Part shown: positions 7,729 to 15,226 of the stretch, piece after piece
Position numbering within the stretch: position 1 is the stretch's first letter
Layout of the letters: each line of letters begins with the position of its first letter
Source: CAYVSF01 sp046482855
Lineage (GTDB): Bacteria > Bacteroidota > Bacteroidia > Bacteroidales > UBA12077
NCBI GenBank assembly: GCA_046482855.1
Contig: JAWOEH010000013.1
Location: forward strand, 1 to 22,109
Direction of reading: 5' to 3'
DNA: 22,109 bases
The notes under the pieces: model-generated
Told to the model about the DNA's origin: nothing
The model's input: the letters and a program-made list of their open reading frames with translations, nothing else
Databases searched by the model: none
Translations under genes and position numbers: made by a program

Positions 7729-9417
7729 TCACAATATGTAATCGGTGGATAAAAAATTGGAATCCCTGTCTTTAACAATTCTGTTAATCAACTTCTTATT
7801 GGCTTCATTTCCTTTTGCAGCCACCAAACTGCGTATGGAAAAGGAACGTAAAGCATCGAATACCGAAAGCGTACCTTCGGCCGAATCTTTACGACCCGTA
7901 AAAGGGAATACATCAGGCCCGCGCTGACATTGACTATTCAGATTTACACGACTCACCTGATTTACCAGAGGATCAATCAGGTGTGCCAGTTCATCGGGAT
8001 TATTGCCAAACAAGCTTACCTGCTGGCCATAATTTGAGGAAATAATATACTCCAATGGCTCCTCAATGTTTTTAAATGCTCTCATGGGGATAACGGGGCC
8101 AAACTGCTCCTCATTATAAACGTGCATAGTTTTATTTACCGGATAGAGCAGCGCAGGATAGAAAAAGGAGGCTGTATGCTCTCCACCATGGGGATTCAAC
8201 ACCTTAGCCCCTTTTGTCACTGCATCTTCAACCAGGGCTTTTAAATAAGCCACCTTTCCTGCTTCGGGCAGAGGCGTGATAGCCACATCCTCATCCCAGG
8301 GCATTCCGAGCTTCAATTGATTCAAGGCCTCCACAAATTTTTGGGTATACTCCTCAACAATGGACTCATGCACAAAGAAAATTTTCAGCGCCGTACAGCG
8401 TTGGCCATTATAGGACAAAGCACCCAGTACACCCTCCTTTACGGCAAGATCAATATCAGCATCGGGCATGATAATCGCCGGATTTTTAGCCTCCAACCCT
8501 AATATACTGCGCATTCGGTGAGGTTTGGGGTGTTGCTTTTTCAGGATATTCGCCACTTTGCTACTACCAATAAAAGCCAATACATTAATTTTCCCGGAAC
8601 TCAACAGCGGTGTTATCACCTCTTGCCCTTTCCCATAAACCGTATTTACAGCTCCTTTAGGAAAAGCCTGCTGGAATGCCTCTAGCAAGGGATAATGCAG
8701 AAGCACACCATTTTTCGGCGGTTTAAATATCACAGTATTGCCCATAATAAGCGCGGGAATAAGTGTGGCAAATGTTTCGTTTAAGGGATAATTAAAAGGG
8801 CCCATACACAGAACAACACCCAGAGGCGTACGGCGGGTTTGGGCAATAATACCCTCATGAATCTGAAAACGCGAAGAGTCCCGATCCAAATCTTTCAGCT
8901 CTTCAAGGGTATCGTAGATATAGGTAACCGTTCGATCAAACTCCTTGGCAGCATCTTTGTAGGATTTCCCAATCTCCCACATAATAAGCTTTACCACCTC
9001 CTCGCGTTTGCTTTTCATCCGTTCGGTAAAATTTACCATGCACCGAATGCGCTGCTCCAGGCTCATAGTAGGCCACTCCCCTCTGCCATCGTCGTATGCA
9101 CGGATGGCCGAATCCAGAACTTCCATAGCCGAGTCGGCGTCCATCATGGGGTAAGCCCCCAAAACAGCTTGTTCGTGCCCTCCGGTATCGATAGAAAAAT
9201 AGACAGGCGATACCACAGGTTGCGTTGGTCCTTCCCAAACTTTTAACTTTCCGTCAACCAGAAAGCGATCCTGATGCACTTCTTTCTGACGCATTTCATG
9301 TGGAATTTTCTCCCGTGTGGGAAACAGCTTGGCTAAGTTCATTTCGTCGTTCATAGTAGGTAGTTTATGATGATAAACAGCTGAATAGGCGAATTGTTGA
9401 GCCAATTGCAGACTCAT
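7729..9417 (-). CDS. gapN: NADP-dependent non-phosphorylating glyceraldehyde-3-phosphate dehydrogenase (GapN-type ALDH)
   Basis: Aldehyde dehydrogenase superfamily enzyme, most like plant and bacterial GapN, which oxidises glyceraldehyde-3-phosphate directly to 3-phosphoglycerate and makes NADPH while bypassing one ATP-yielding step. Motifs by full-length numbering: GPFNYPLNE at 206-214 (oxyanion Asn N209), FKPPKN at 231-236, FIGSSKV at 282-288, LGLEAKNP with general base E309, NGQRCTALK with nucleophile C341, and EEQFGPV at 436-442. At 562 residues it is longer than most GapN (about 480-500). The extra length includes a 21-residue start unlike GapN, so the true start may be Met22 (9354) or Met26. 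It is last in the folP-cdaA-mscS block, 94 bases after mscS. Substrate is inferred from family resemblance; a related aldehyde is possible. Confidence 0.85.
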   Translation of the reverse strand: MSLQLAQQFAYSAVYHHKLPTMNDEMNLAKLFPTREKIPHEMRQKEVHQDRFLVDGKLKVWEGPTQPVVSPVYFSIDTGGHEQAVLGAYPMMDADSAMEVLDSAIRAYDDGRGEWPTMSLEQRIRCMVNFTERMKSKREEVVKLIMWEIGKSYKDAAKEFDRTVTYIYDTLEELKDLDRDSSRFQIHEGIIAQTRRTPLGVVLCMGPFNYPLNETFATLIPALIMGNTVIFKPPKNGVLLHYPLLEAFQQAFPKGAVNTVYGKGQEVITPLLSSGKINVLAFIGSSKVANILKKQHPKPHRMRSILGLEAKNPAIIMPDADIDLAVKEGVLGALSYNGQRCTALKIFFVHESIVEEYTQKFVEALNQLKLGMPWDEDVAITPLPEAGKVAYLKALVEDAVTKGAKVLNPHGGEHTASFFYPALLYPVNKTMHVYNEEQFGPVIPMRAFKNIEEPLEYIISSNYGQQVSLFGNNPDELAHLIDPLVNQVSRVNLNSQCQRGPDVFPFTGRKDSAEGTLSVFDALRSFSIRSLVAAKGNEANKKLINRIVKDRDSNFLSTDYIL

Positions 9418-9458
9418 TTCTGCAGATAAAGCTACGTATCTTAAAATAATGATTCCCA

Positions 9459-9472
9459 GGATATATATATCC
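9459..9472. repeat. 14-bp perfect palindrome upstream of gapN
   Basis: GGATATATATATCC is perfectly self-complementary and lies in the 94-base mscS-gapN spacer, about 42 bases before the longest gapN start. It could be an operator or a weak hairpin. It has no T-run, so it is not a convincing terminator. Confidence 0.35.
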
Positions 9473-9511
9473 CTAGTAAAACAAAAAGATAACTTATCAA
9501 TGAATATAACA

Positions 9512-10348
9512 CTACCTTACCTGGGTTCGAATATGCACATCGCGCTGTGGAAAAGGAATCTGAATTCCTTTATCCCGAAACTTCGCATCGATGTCAAAAC
9601 GCAGATCGCTCTTGATATTTTCGACTTCAAAAGCGTAATCGGTCCAGAAGTAAATCTGAAAATCCAACGAAGAATCGCCAAAATCGGAAAACCGAACAAA
9701 GGGTACCGGATGTTTCACCACGCGTTTATGAGCGGCGGCGCATGACAACAATACCTCCTTCACCAATTCTACATCACTGCCATAAGCCACTCCAACACCT
9801 ACGTGAAATCGTGTGGTTTTATTAATATGACTCCAATTAATTACATTCTCCGAGATAAACCGGGAATTGGGTATGATAACAATTATATTATCGCGGGTTT
9901 CAATCTTTGTGGTGCGAAAGGAAATATCCATTACTCGCCCAAGTTCATCATCCAGCTCAACAACATCGTTTACCTTAATATTGGCCTCAAAAAGCAAAAA
10001 CAATCCCGAAACAATATCTTTAAATATCTGCTGTAAGCCTAAGCCCAAACCCACTAACAAAGCAGCGGAACCAGCCAACAAAAAAGTAATCTTAATACCC
10101 ACCACCTCCAGCACTATCATAATGGTAATAATCCAGACGATATAGCGTATAAGCTGAAAAAGCGATTGACTCTTACCCTTATCGACACGATCGAGTGTAT
10201 AAATTTTACGCACAAAAATCCGCCGTATAATCGTAAGCAGGATCTTGGTTACAATAAGAATAATAAGCGCAAACAGCACCTCCGATACGGTAATAGAAAA
10301 ATTGTCGGTTTTAAAGAGCGTCTTCTCAAGGATTTCGTTCAGATTCAT
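9512..10348 (-). CDS. MscS-family small-conductance mechanosensitive channel
   Basis: Inner-membrane channel that opens on membrane tension to release solutes after osmotic downshock; active as a heptamer in this family. The 278 residues are close to E. coli MscS (286). Three membrane segments are visible near 20-42, 64-84 and 88-120. The last carries the Gly/Ala-rich pore helix (LLAGSAALLVGLGLGLQQIF) followed by DIVSGLFLLFE. The cytoplasmic beta domain begins with VNDVVELDDELGRVMDISFRTTKIET and includes the IPNS loop at 159-162; the C-terminus ends with IQIPFPQRDVHI, typical of the family. It starts 51 bases after cdaA on the same strand, which may link it to c-di-AMP osmotic control. Which MscS paralogue it is cannot be told from sequence alone. 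Confidence 0.94.
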   Translation of the reverse strand: MNLNEILEKTLFKTDNFSITVSEVLFALIILIVTKILLTIIRRIFVRKIYTLDRVDKGKSQSLFQLIRYIVWIITIMIVLEVVGIKITFLLAGSAALLVGLGLGLQQIFKDIVSGLFLLFEANIKVNDVVELDDELGRVMDISFRTTKIETRDNIIVIIPNSRFISENVINWSHINKTTRFHVGVGVAYGSDVELVKEVLLSCAAAHKRVVKHPVPFVRFSDFGDSSLDFQIYFWTDYAFEVENIKSDLRFDIDAKFRDKGIQIPFPQRDVHIRTQVR

Positions 10349-10399
10349 ACGGATGTGCTTTTAGGTTTGCTTCTGCCAATTTACAATTTTTTCCGAGGG

Positions 10400-11194
10400 T
10401 TACTTTTTATCTTCCGGGAAAAGTTGATCAAGCAGGGTACGCAAACGATTGGGCCCGATATGGGTCTCGATGCGTCCATTTTGAGAAAGTGAAATCGCAC
10501 CAGTCTCTTCCGATACAGTAATCACCACACCATCGGCTTTTTCGGTGAGTCCCAGGGCAGCTCTGTGTCGCATTCCAAAATGGGCAGGAATATCCAGGCG
10601 TTCGGTAGTGGGCAATACACAGCGGGCAGCCCAAATGCGATTTTTGTGAATAATAACGGCGCCATCGTGCAGGGGGCTGTTCTTAAAAAAAATGGACTCC
10701 AGCAATCGCCCTGAAACATCCGCATTAATGATATCTCCCGTTTTTGCGTAGGTAAACAAATCCGACTTTCTTGTTATCACAATCAAAGCTCCGGTTTTCA
10801 GAGCCGACATATTTGTACAGGCATTCACAATAGCTGAAATGTTCACTTTCCCGGTGGCCGCCTTACTCCGGAATGAGAAGATATGATCCAGCGAAAACTT
10901 TTGCGAGGAAAGATAACGCGAACCAAAAATGAGCAGGAAACGACGAATTTCTTGCTGAAACACAATAATAAGCGCAATGACTCCCACGCCAATTACCTGC
11001 CCCAGGATGTTGCCCAGTAACTGCATATTAAGGGCTTTAACAATAAGCCAAAGCAAATAAAAAGTAAAGATGGCGATAAAAATATTGAAAGCGGCCGTAC
11101 CCCTTATCAGATTGTATATCTGATATATCAGAAAAGCCACCAGCAGGATGTCCAGGATATCTAAAAAACGTATGGCAATAAAGCTAAGTATCAT
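10400..11194 (-). CDS. cdaA: Membrane diadenylate cyclase CdaA (DacA)
   Basis: Condenses two ATP into the second messenger cyclic di-AMP. The 264 residues fit CdaA (about 270): three N-terminal membrane helices within residues 1-90, a short linker, and a DAC domain with both signature motifs, DGA at 177-179 (PLHDGAVII) and RHR at 209-211 (FGMRHRAALG). I chose the ATG at 11194 over an in-frame ATG at 11227, because the longer form adds hydrophilic residues before the first helix and overlaps folP. The chosen start leaves one base after the folP stop, pointing to translational coupling. The usual Firmicutes partner CdaR is absent; mscS follows instead. c-di-AMP typically controls potassium and osmolyte uptake and cell-wall homeostasis. 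Confidence 0.96.
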   Translation of the reverse strand: MILSFIAIRFLDILDILLVAFLIYQIYNLIRGTAAFNIFIAIFTFYLLWLIVKALNMQLLGNILGQVIGVGVIALIIVFQQEIRRFLLIFGSRYLSSQKFSLDHIFSFRSKAATGKVNISAIVNACTNMSALKTGALIVITRKSDLFTYAKTGDIINADVSGRLLESIFFKNSPLHDGAVIIHKNRIWAARCVLPTTERLDIPAHFGMRHRAALGLTEKADGVVITVSEETGAISLSQNGRIETHIGPNRLRTLLDQLFPEDKK

Positions 11195-11195
11195 G

Positions 11196-12077
11196 TTATT
11201 TCCAGTTTTCCAGGGTTGCCTGTTCATATTTCTTAACCAAAGCCAGTGTCTGCCGAGCTTCTTTTACATCGTGAACACGCAGGATGTCCGTTCCCTTTTG
11301 CATCGCCAATGTGTGTACTACGGTAGTGCCATTAAGCGCCTCCTGCGCCGTCACATCCAAACAGTTGTAAATCATCGACTTTCGAGAGACACCAACGAGT
11401 AAAGGTAAACCAAAGATTTGAAGATCTTCCAGATAATGTAATAACTGGTAATTCTGTTCCAATGTTTTCCCAAAACCAAAACCCGGATCCAAAATTACAT
11501 CATTCACGCCCATTTTACGTAATACATCAGTTTTTTTTGCAAAATAACCAATAATGTCTTTCATTAAATGGGTATAAGTCGGGCTCTTCTGCATGGTTTG
11601 GGGCTTTCCCTGCATATGCATCATAATATAAGGAACCTGCAAGTCGGCAATAGTAGAGAACATCTGTTCGTCCATGTCCCCTGCCGAGATATCATTGATC
11701 ATAGCCACGTTGTACTGCTCCACACTTTTACGGGCAATATGGGCACGAAAGGTATCCAATGAGGTAATTACATCCGGGTGTTGGCGTTTTAGCCAGTCGA
11801 GCACTGGCTCCAATCGTTCCCACTCTTGCCCTTCGGTTATGTGGTGAGCTCCCGGGCGCGAAGAATACCCCCCGATATCAATCATATCGGCTCCCTGTGC
11901 AAGTAACTCCCTAACACGTTGCTGTATAGCTTCCATGCGTGTGTAACTACCCCCATCGAAAAACGAGTCGGGCGTAATATTCAAAATCCCCATCACTTTA
12001 GGAGAATGTAAATCTACCAGTTTTCCACGGCAGTTGAGGGTATATTTTTTAGAAAAAAAAGTATCTTTATCGCTCAT
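11196..12077 (-). CDS. folP: Dihydropteroate synthase
   Basis: Joins 7,8-dihydropterin pyrophosphate and p-aminobenzoate to form dihydropteroate in folate synthesis; cytosolic TIM barrel and the target of sulfonamides. At 293 residues it is near family length. Motifs: VMGILNITPDSFFDGG at 28-43, DIGGYSSRPGA at 67-77 (the commoner form is DIGGESTRPGA), the pterin-binding DTF and NDI sites, DPGFGFGKT at 197-205, GVSRKS at 229-234 and RVHDV at 267-271. It is first in the folP-cdaA-mscS-gapN block, with a matching -7 box 20 bases upstream, and diverges from tmk. Coupling of folP to cdaA is, as I recall, recurrent in Bacteroidota. Confidence 0.97.
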   Translation of the reverse strand: MSDKDTFFSKKYTLNCRGKLVDLHSPKVMGILNITPDSFFDGGSYTRMEAIQQRVRELLAQGADMIDIGGYSSRPGAHHITEGQEWERLEPVLDWLKRQHPDVITSLDTFRAHIARKSVEQYNVAMINDISAGDMDEQMFSTIADLQVPYIMMHMQGKPQTMQKSPTYTHLMKDIIGYFAKKTDVLRKMGVNDVILDPGFGFGKTLEQNYQLLHYLEDLQIFGLPLLVGVSRKSMIYNCLDVTAQEALNGTTVVHTLAMQKGTDILRVHDVKEARQTLALVKKYEQATLENWK

Positions 12078-12096
12078 TTAACAGGTGTTTTCCTTA

Positions 12097-12104
12097 CAAA
12101 TGTA
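12097..12104 (-). promoter_or_regulatory. Candidate folP operon -7 element
   Basis: Read on the minus strand this is TACATTTG, an exact match to TAnnTTTG. The predicted start site near 12090 would give a leader of about 13 bases before the folP ATG at 12077. No clear TTTG is seen at -33. Confidence 0.5.
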
Positions 12105-12186
12105 AAATTTTTTCGTTACATAGTGTTCCGTTTTCAGCAATGTGTAGCCAACACCTGATGAGCAACAAAAAATAGCAACCCATTAT

Positions 12187-12873
12187 ATGAGTTTTATTGT
12201 TATTGAAGGCCTGGATGGGTCAGGAAAATCGACCCAAATGAAAAAATTTAACAGATACCTGAAAGATCACCAGATCGATTCGGAGTACCTGCACTTTCCA
12301 CGCACCGACTCGCCGGTTTACGGCGATTTGATAAGCCGTTTTTTACGGGGCGAGTTAGGAGCCATCGAGCAAGTGCATCCCTACCTGGTGGCCTTACTTT
12401 TTGCCGGCGACAGAGCCGAAACCAAAGGCCAACTAAACCAGTGGTTGGCAAGTGGGAAAACGATCGTCCTCGACCGCTACGTATATTCAAACATTGCCTT
12501 TCAGTGTGCCAAGCTAGCCACCCACGAGGAACAAGACGAACTGCGAAAATGGATTTTGGAAACAGAATTTAACCACTTCAAAATTCCGAAACCTCACATG
12601 AGTATCTTCCTGGATGTGCCCTTCTCCTTCATCCAACAAAACCTGGAAAACAACCGCTGTGGCGATGATCGCACCTACCTTCAGGGAAGAGAAGATATTC
12701 ATGAGCAAGATTTGCAATTTCAGGAGCAGGTACGACAAATGTACCTGCGAACCGCTGAAACTTCCAATGAACTTCAAGTGCTCAACTGCGTTTCATCGGA
12801 AGGTACGATGAAATCGGCCGAGACAATCTTCCAGGAACTTCTGCACCTGCTCAACAAGCATAACATACTGTAA
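12187..12873 (+). CDS. tmk: Thymidylate kinase
   Basis: Phosphorylates dTMP to dTDP with ATP, an essential step in dTTP synthesis. The 228 residues are a little longer than many Tmk (about 205-215). Motifs: EGLDGSGKST with the P-loop at 8-16 (K14), FPR at 37-39, the DRY motif at 96-98 (LDRYVYSNIAFQ), and an Arg-bearing LID segment around 154-168 (ENNRCGDDRTYLQGR). It diverges from folP across a 109-base spacer in which I find no good TAnnTTTG box on the plus strand. It is followed after 50 bases by the BT_3928-like gene with no terminator between, so they are probably co-transcribed. A generic nucleotide kinase of this fold is the only realistic alternative. Confidence 0.92.
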   Translation: MSFIVIEGLDGSGKSTQMKKFNRYLKDHQIDSEYLHFPRTDSPVYGDLISRFLRGELGAIEQVHPYLVALLFAGDRAETKGQLNQWLASGKTIVLDRYVYSNIAFQCAKLATHEEQDELRKWILETEFNHFKIPKPHMSIFLDVPFSFIQQNLENNRCGDDRTYLQGREDIHEQDLQFQEQVRQMYLRTAETSNELQVLNCVSSEGTMKSAETIFQELLHLLNKHNIL

Positions 12874-12923
12874 AAAAATAGATATACAGCAAACTGAATG
12901 AAAACACGTTAAAGAACAAAGCT

Positions 12924-14063
12924 ATGAAGTACATCCGACTCGCTGCGCGCCTATTGGTGGCTCTTGTTTTTCTATTTTCGGGATTTGTAAAAGGAATTGA
13001 TCCCTTGGGTTCAACCTACAAATTTGTCGATTACTTCGAGGCTTTTGGCATGGCCTTCCTCGAACCTCTGGCTTTCCCTTTGGCTATATTATTAAACGCC
13101 CTGGAATTTGCCCTTGGCTTTGGGTTATTACTAAAGGTTAAAATGCGCCTCAATGCCTGGCTAACGCTTGTTTTTATGTCTTTTTTCACTGTCCTCACGT
13201 TCATTCTGGCTCTATATAATCCGGTAAGCGACTGCGGTTGTTTTGGTGATGCACTGATTCTGACCAACTGGGAAACCTTCTGGAAGAATCTGATCATCAT
13301 GATACCCGTGCTCATTATCTTTTTCCAACGGGATCAATTTCAAGTTTCCTGCTCTTCGGCACGTCAATGGGCCCTATGGAGCCTTGGCCCCATACTTATG
13401 CTGCTCATTTCGTGGTACAACTACAACCACCTGCCTGTAATCGATTTTCGCCCCTACAATGTAGGTGCCCACATTCCCTCAAAAATGGAAATCCCCGAAG
13501 GAGCACCACAACCCGAATATGAAACGTTGTTAGTGTATGAGAAAGACGGTCAGCAAAAAGAATTTACCCTTGAAAACCTGCCCGACAGCACTTGGAGTTG
13601 GATAGCTACAGAAAATAAAAAGGTAAAGGAAGGGTATCAACCGCCCATTCATGATTTTGCTATCAGCACGCCCGAGGGCGTGGATGTTACCGATAACACC
13701 CTGCAATACAATGGCTTTACCCTACTGGTGATAGCTTACGATTTAGCCCAAACAAACACGGAAGCCATGAAAGAACTGCATGAACTTTATCAGCAATGTC
13801 GTGCCGAAGAGAGTTGTCAATTCATGGTGGTTACCTCATCGTTAAGCTCCACCATACAGACGTTTAATCAGGAAACCGACACACAAATGCCGTTTTACAA
13901 TGCCGACGAAATTACCTTAAAAACTATCGTGCGGGCAAATCCGGGAGTGCTTCTGTTAAAAAACGGTGTCATTATGGATAAATGGCACTACCGGGATCTT
14001 CCCACGTATGATCAACTAAAAGAGACCTACTTCAACCATCCGATATACGCACCAATACCCTAA
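12924..14063 (+). CDS. BT_3928-like DoxX/MauE-type membrane protein
   Basis: Function unknown. The N-terminal half resembles the DoxX/MauE redox membrane family, with hydrophobic helices near residues 8-22, 48-70, 78-98, 121-135 and 149-165 and the early pattern LFSGFVKGIDP. A CGCF motif (C104, C106) follows the third helix, as in MauE-like proteins; it may be redox-active or bind metal. The C-terminal half, about 175-379, is soluble, with features suggesting a thioredoxin-like fold: the DFAIST strand, FTLLVIAYD, CRAEESCQFMVVT, and a late NPGVLLLKNGVIMDKW segment like the cis-Pro and final strand of TlpA-type domains, but no CxxC. From memory this matches a Bacteroides family encoded beside tpiA. 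The following permease begins 4 bases after its stop, implying coupled expression. Confidence 0.75.
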   Translation: MKYIRLAARLLVALVFLFSGFVKGIDPLGSTYKFVDYFEAFGMAFLEPLAFPLAILLNALEFALGFGLLLKVKMRLNAWLTLVFMSFFTVLTFILALYNPVSDCGCFGDALILTNWETFWKNLIIMIPVLIIFFQRDQFQVSCSSARQWALWSLGPILMLLISWYNYNHLPVIDFRPYNVGAHIPSKMEIPEGAPQPEYETLLVYEKDGQQKEFTLENLPDSTWSWIATENKKVKEGYQPPIHDFAISTPEGVDVTDNTLQYNGFTLLVIAYDLAQTNTEAMKELHELYQQCRAEESCQFMVVTSSLSSTIQTFNQETDTQMPFYNADEITLKTIVRANPGVLLLKNGVIMDKWHYRDLPTYDQLKETYFNHPIYAPIP

Positions 14064-14067
14064 CTGA

Positions 14068-15147
14068 GTGATTACTTTCATTGTCAAACGGATGGGCTAC
14101 GCACTCCTCATTTTATGGGGAGTGGTAACAGTAATATTCCTCATATTCACTGTTATGCCGGGCGATCCTGCCCGTATGATGATGGGTCAGCGTGCCGATG
14201 AGCAAACCTTAGAAAAAATTCGTGGGGAGCTGGGCTTAAATGAACCTTTATCCATGCAATATTTGCATTACCTTAATGATCTGTCCCCCCTCTCTTTTTT
14301 TCGACACGATGCACCCGAGACCTATTTCTACTTGGATCAAACACTCTATCCTCCGCATAGCGCTATAGTGAAAGGGAAAAGATGGATGATGGTGGTAAAG
14401 GCTCCCTATTTAGGAAGATCGTTTCAGCAAAACCGAGCAGTTGGCACCATTTTACGGGAAACATTTCCCAACACGTTGATATTAGCCCTGGCCTCCATTA
14501 TATTTGCCACCTTCTTAGGCATTACAATGGGCGTTATTGCGGCGCTATTCAGAGATACATGGCTGGATCGTGGATTGTTAACCCTCTCGGCTCTGGGCAT
14601 GTCCATCCCCTCATTTTTTGCGGCCATCGTAATCGGCTGGCTCTTTGCTTTTAAACTGGGCGACATCACAGGCCTCCCCCTGACAGGCAATCTGTTTGAG
14701 GTAGACGATTTTGGCGAAGGCACCCGACTCCATCTGTCCCATTTACTTTTACCGGCACTTACGCTTGGCATACGTCCCTTGTCAGTGGTATTACAGCTAA
14801 TGCGAAACGCCTTGCTCGATGTTTTGAATCAGGATTTTATCACCACGGCCAGGGCCAAGGGCCTCCCATTTCGTCGCATACTTTTCCGACACGCTTTCCC
14901 TAATGCCTTAAACCCGGTAATTACAGCAGTATCCGGGTGGTTTGCCTCCATGCTGGCAGGAGTGGTATTTGTTGAGTATATTTTTGGTTGGAAAGGGCTG
15001 GGCAATGTAATTGTTGAAGCCCTGAATAAATACGATCTTCCGTTGGTTATGGGTTGTATCCTGACCATTGCCTGCGTTTTTATTATTGTCAACACCTTGG
15101 TTGATCTTACCTATGCCTGGCTCGACCCACGTGTACGCGTAAGCTAA
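14068..15147 (+). CDS. ABC transporter permease, DppB/OppB type, without visible partners
   Basis: Inner-membrane permease of the dipeptide/oligopeptide/nickel importer class. Membrane segments appear near residues 8-30, 135-162, 168-200, 225-245, 285-305 and 327-350. The EAA coupling loop, which contacts the ATPase, is at about 252-275 (NQDFITTARAKGLPFRRILFRHAFPN), and the family N-terminus VMPGDPARMMMGQRA is at 29-43. Compared with standard DppB there is extra sequence at about 72-112, between the first periplasmic helix and LGRSF. The start is GTG at 14068, 4 bases after the previous stop. No second permease, ATPase or binding protein is encoded nearby, so the substrate cannot be inferred. 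The arrangement suggests a link with the preceding redox-type membrane protein, but that is inference. Confidence 0.88.
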   Translation: MITFIVKRMGYALLILWGVVTVIFLIFTVMPGDPARMMMGQRADEQTLEKIRGELGLNEPLSMQYLHYLNDLSPLSFFRHDAPETYFYLDQTLYPPHSAIVKGKRWMMVVKAPYLGRSFQQNRAVGTILRETFPNTLILALASIIFATFLGITMGVIAALFRDTWLDRGLLTLSALGMSIPSFFAAIVIGWLFAFKLGDITGLPLTGNLFEVDDFGEGTRLHLSHLLLPALTLGIRPLSVVLQLMRNALLDVLNQDFITTARAKGLPFRRILFRHAFPNALNPVITAVSGWFASMLAGVVFVEYIFGWKGLGNVIVEALNKYDLPLVMGCILTIACVFIIVNTLVDLTYAWLDPRVRVS

Positions 15148-15163
15148 GGCTCGCTGCAAAACA

Positions 15164-15196
15164 GATTTTTCGTCTGCGGGATTTTTCGTAATTTTG
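15164..15196 (+). promoter_or_regulatory. tpiA promoter with 10-bp direct repeat
   Basis: TAATTTTG at 15189-15196 matches TAnnTTTG exactly, and TTTT at 15166-15169 is a one-mismatch -33 element at exactly 19 bases. The predicted start site near 15203 leaves a leader of about 24 bases. GATTTTTCGT occurs at 15164-15173 and again at 15180-15189, covering the -33 region and abutting the -7 box. Confidence 0.6.
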
Positions 15197-15226
15197 GAAG
15201 ATACAAAACATAAAATCAGCCACGAT

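Noticed and set aside
11195..11227. Upstream in-frame ATG giving a longer CdaA
   Set aside because: It would overlap the folP end by 32 bases; the ATG at 11194 directly before the first membrane helix fits better.
15194..15226. Upstream in-frame ATG giving a longer TpiA
   Set aside because: It lies within the TAATTTTG -7 box, and the family begins at the MRKKLVAGNWKMN Met.
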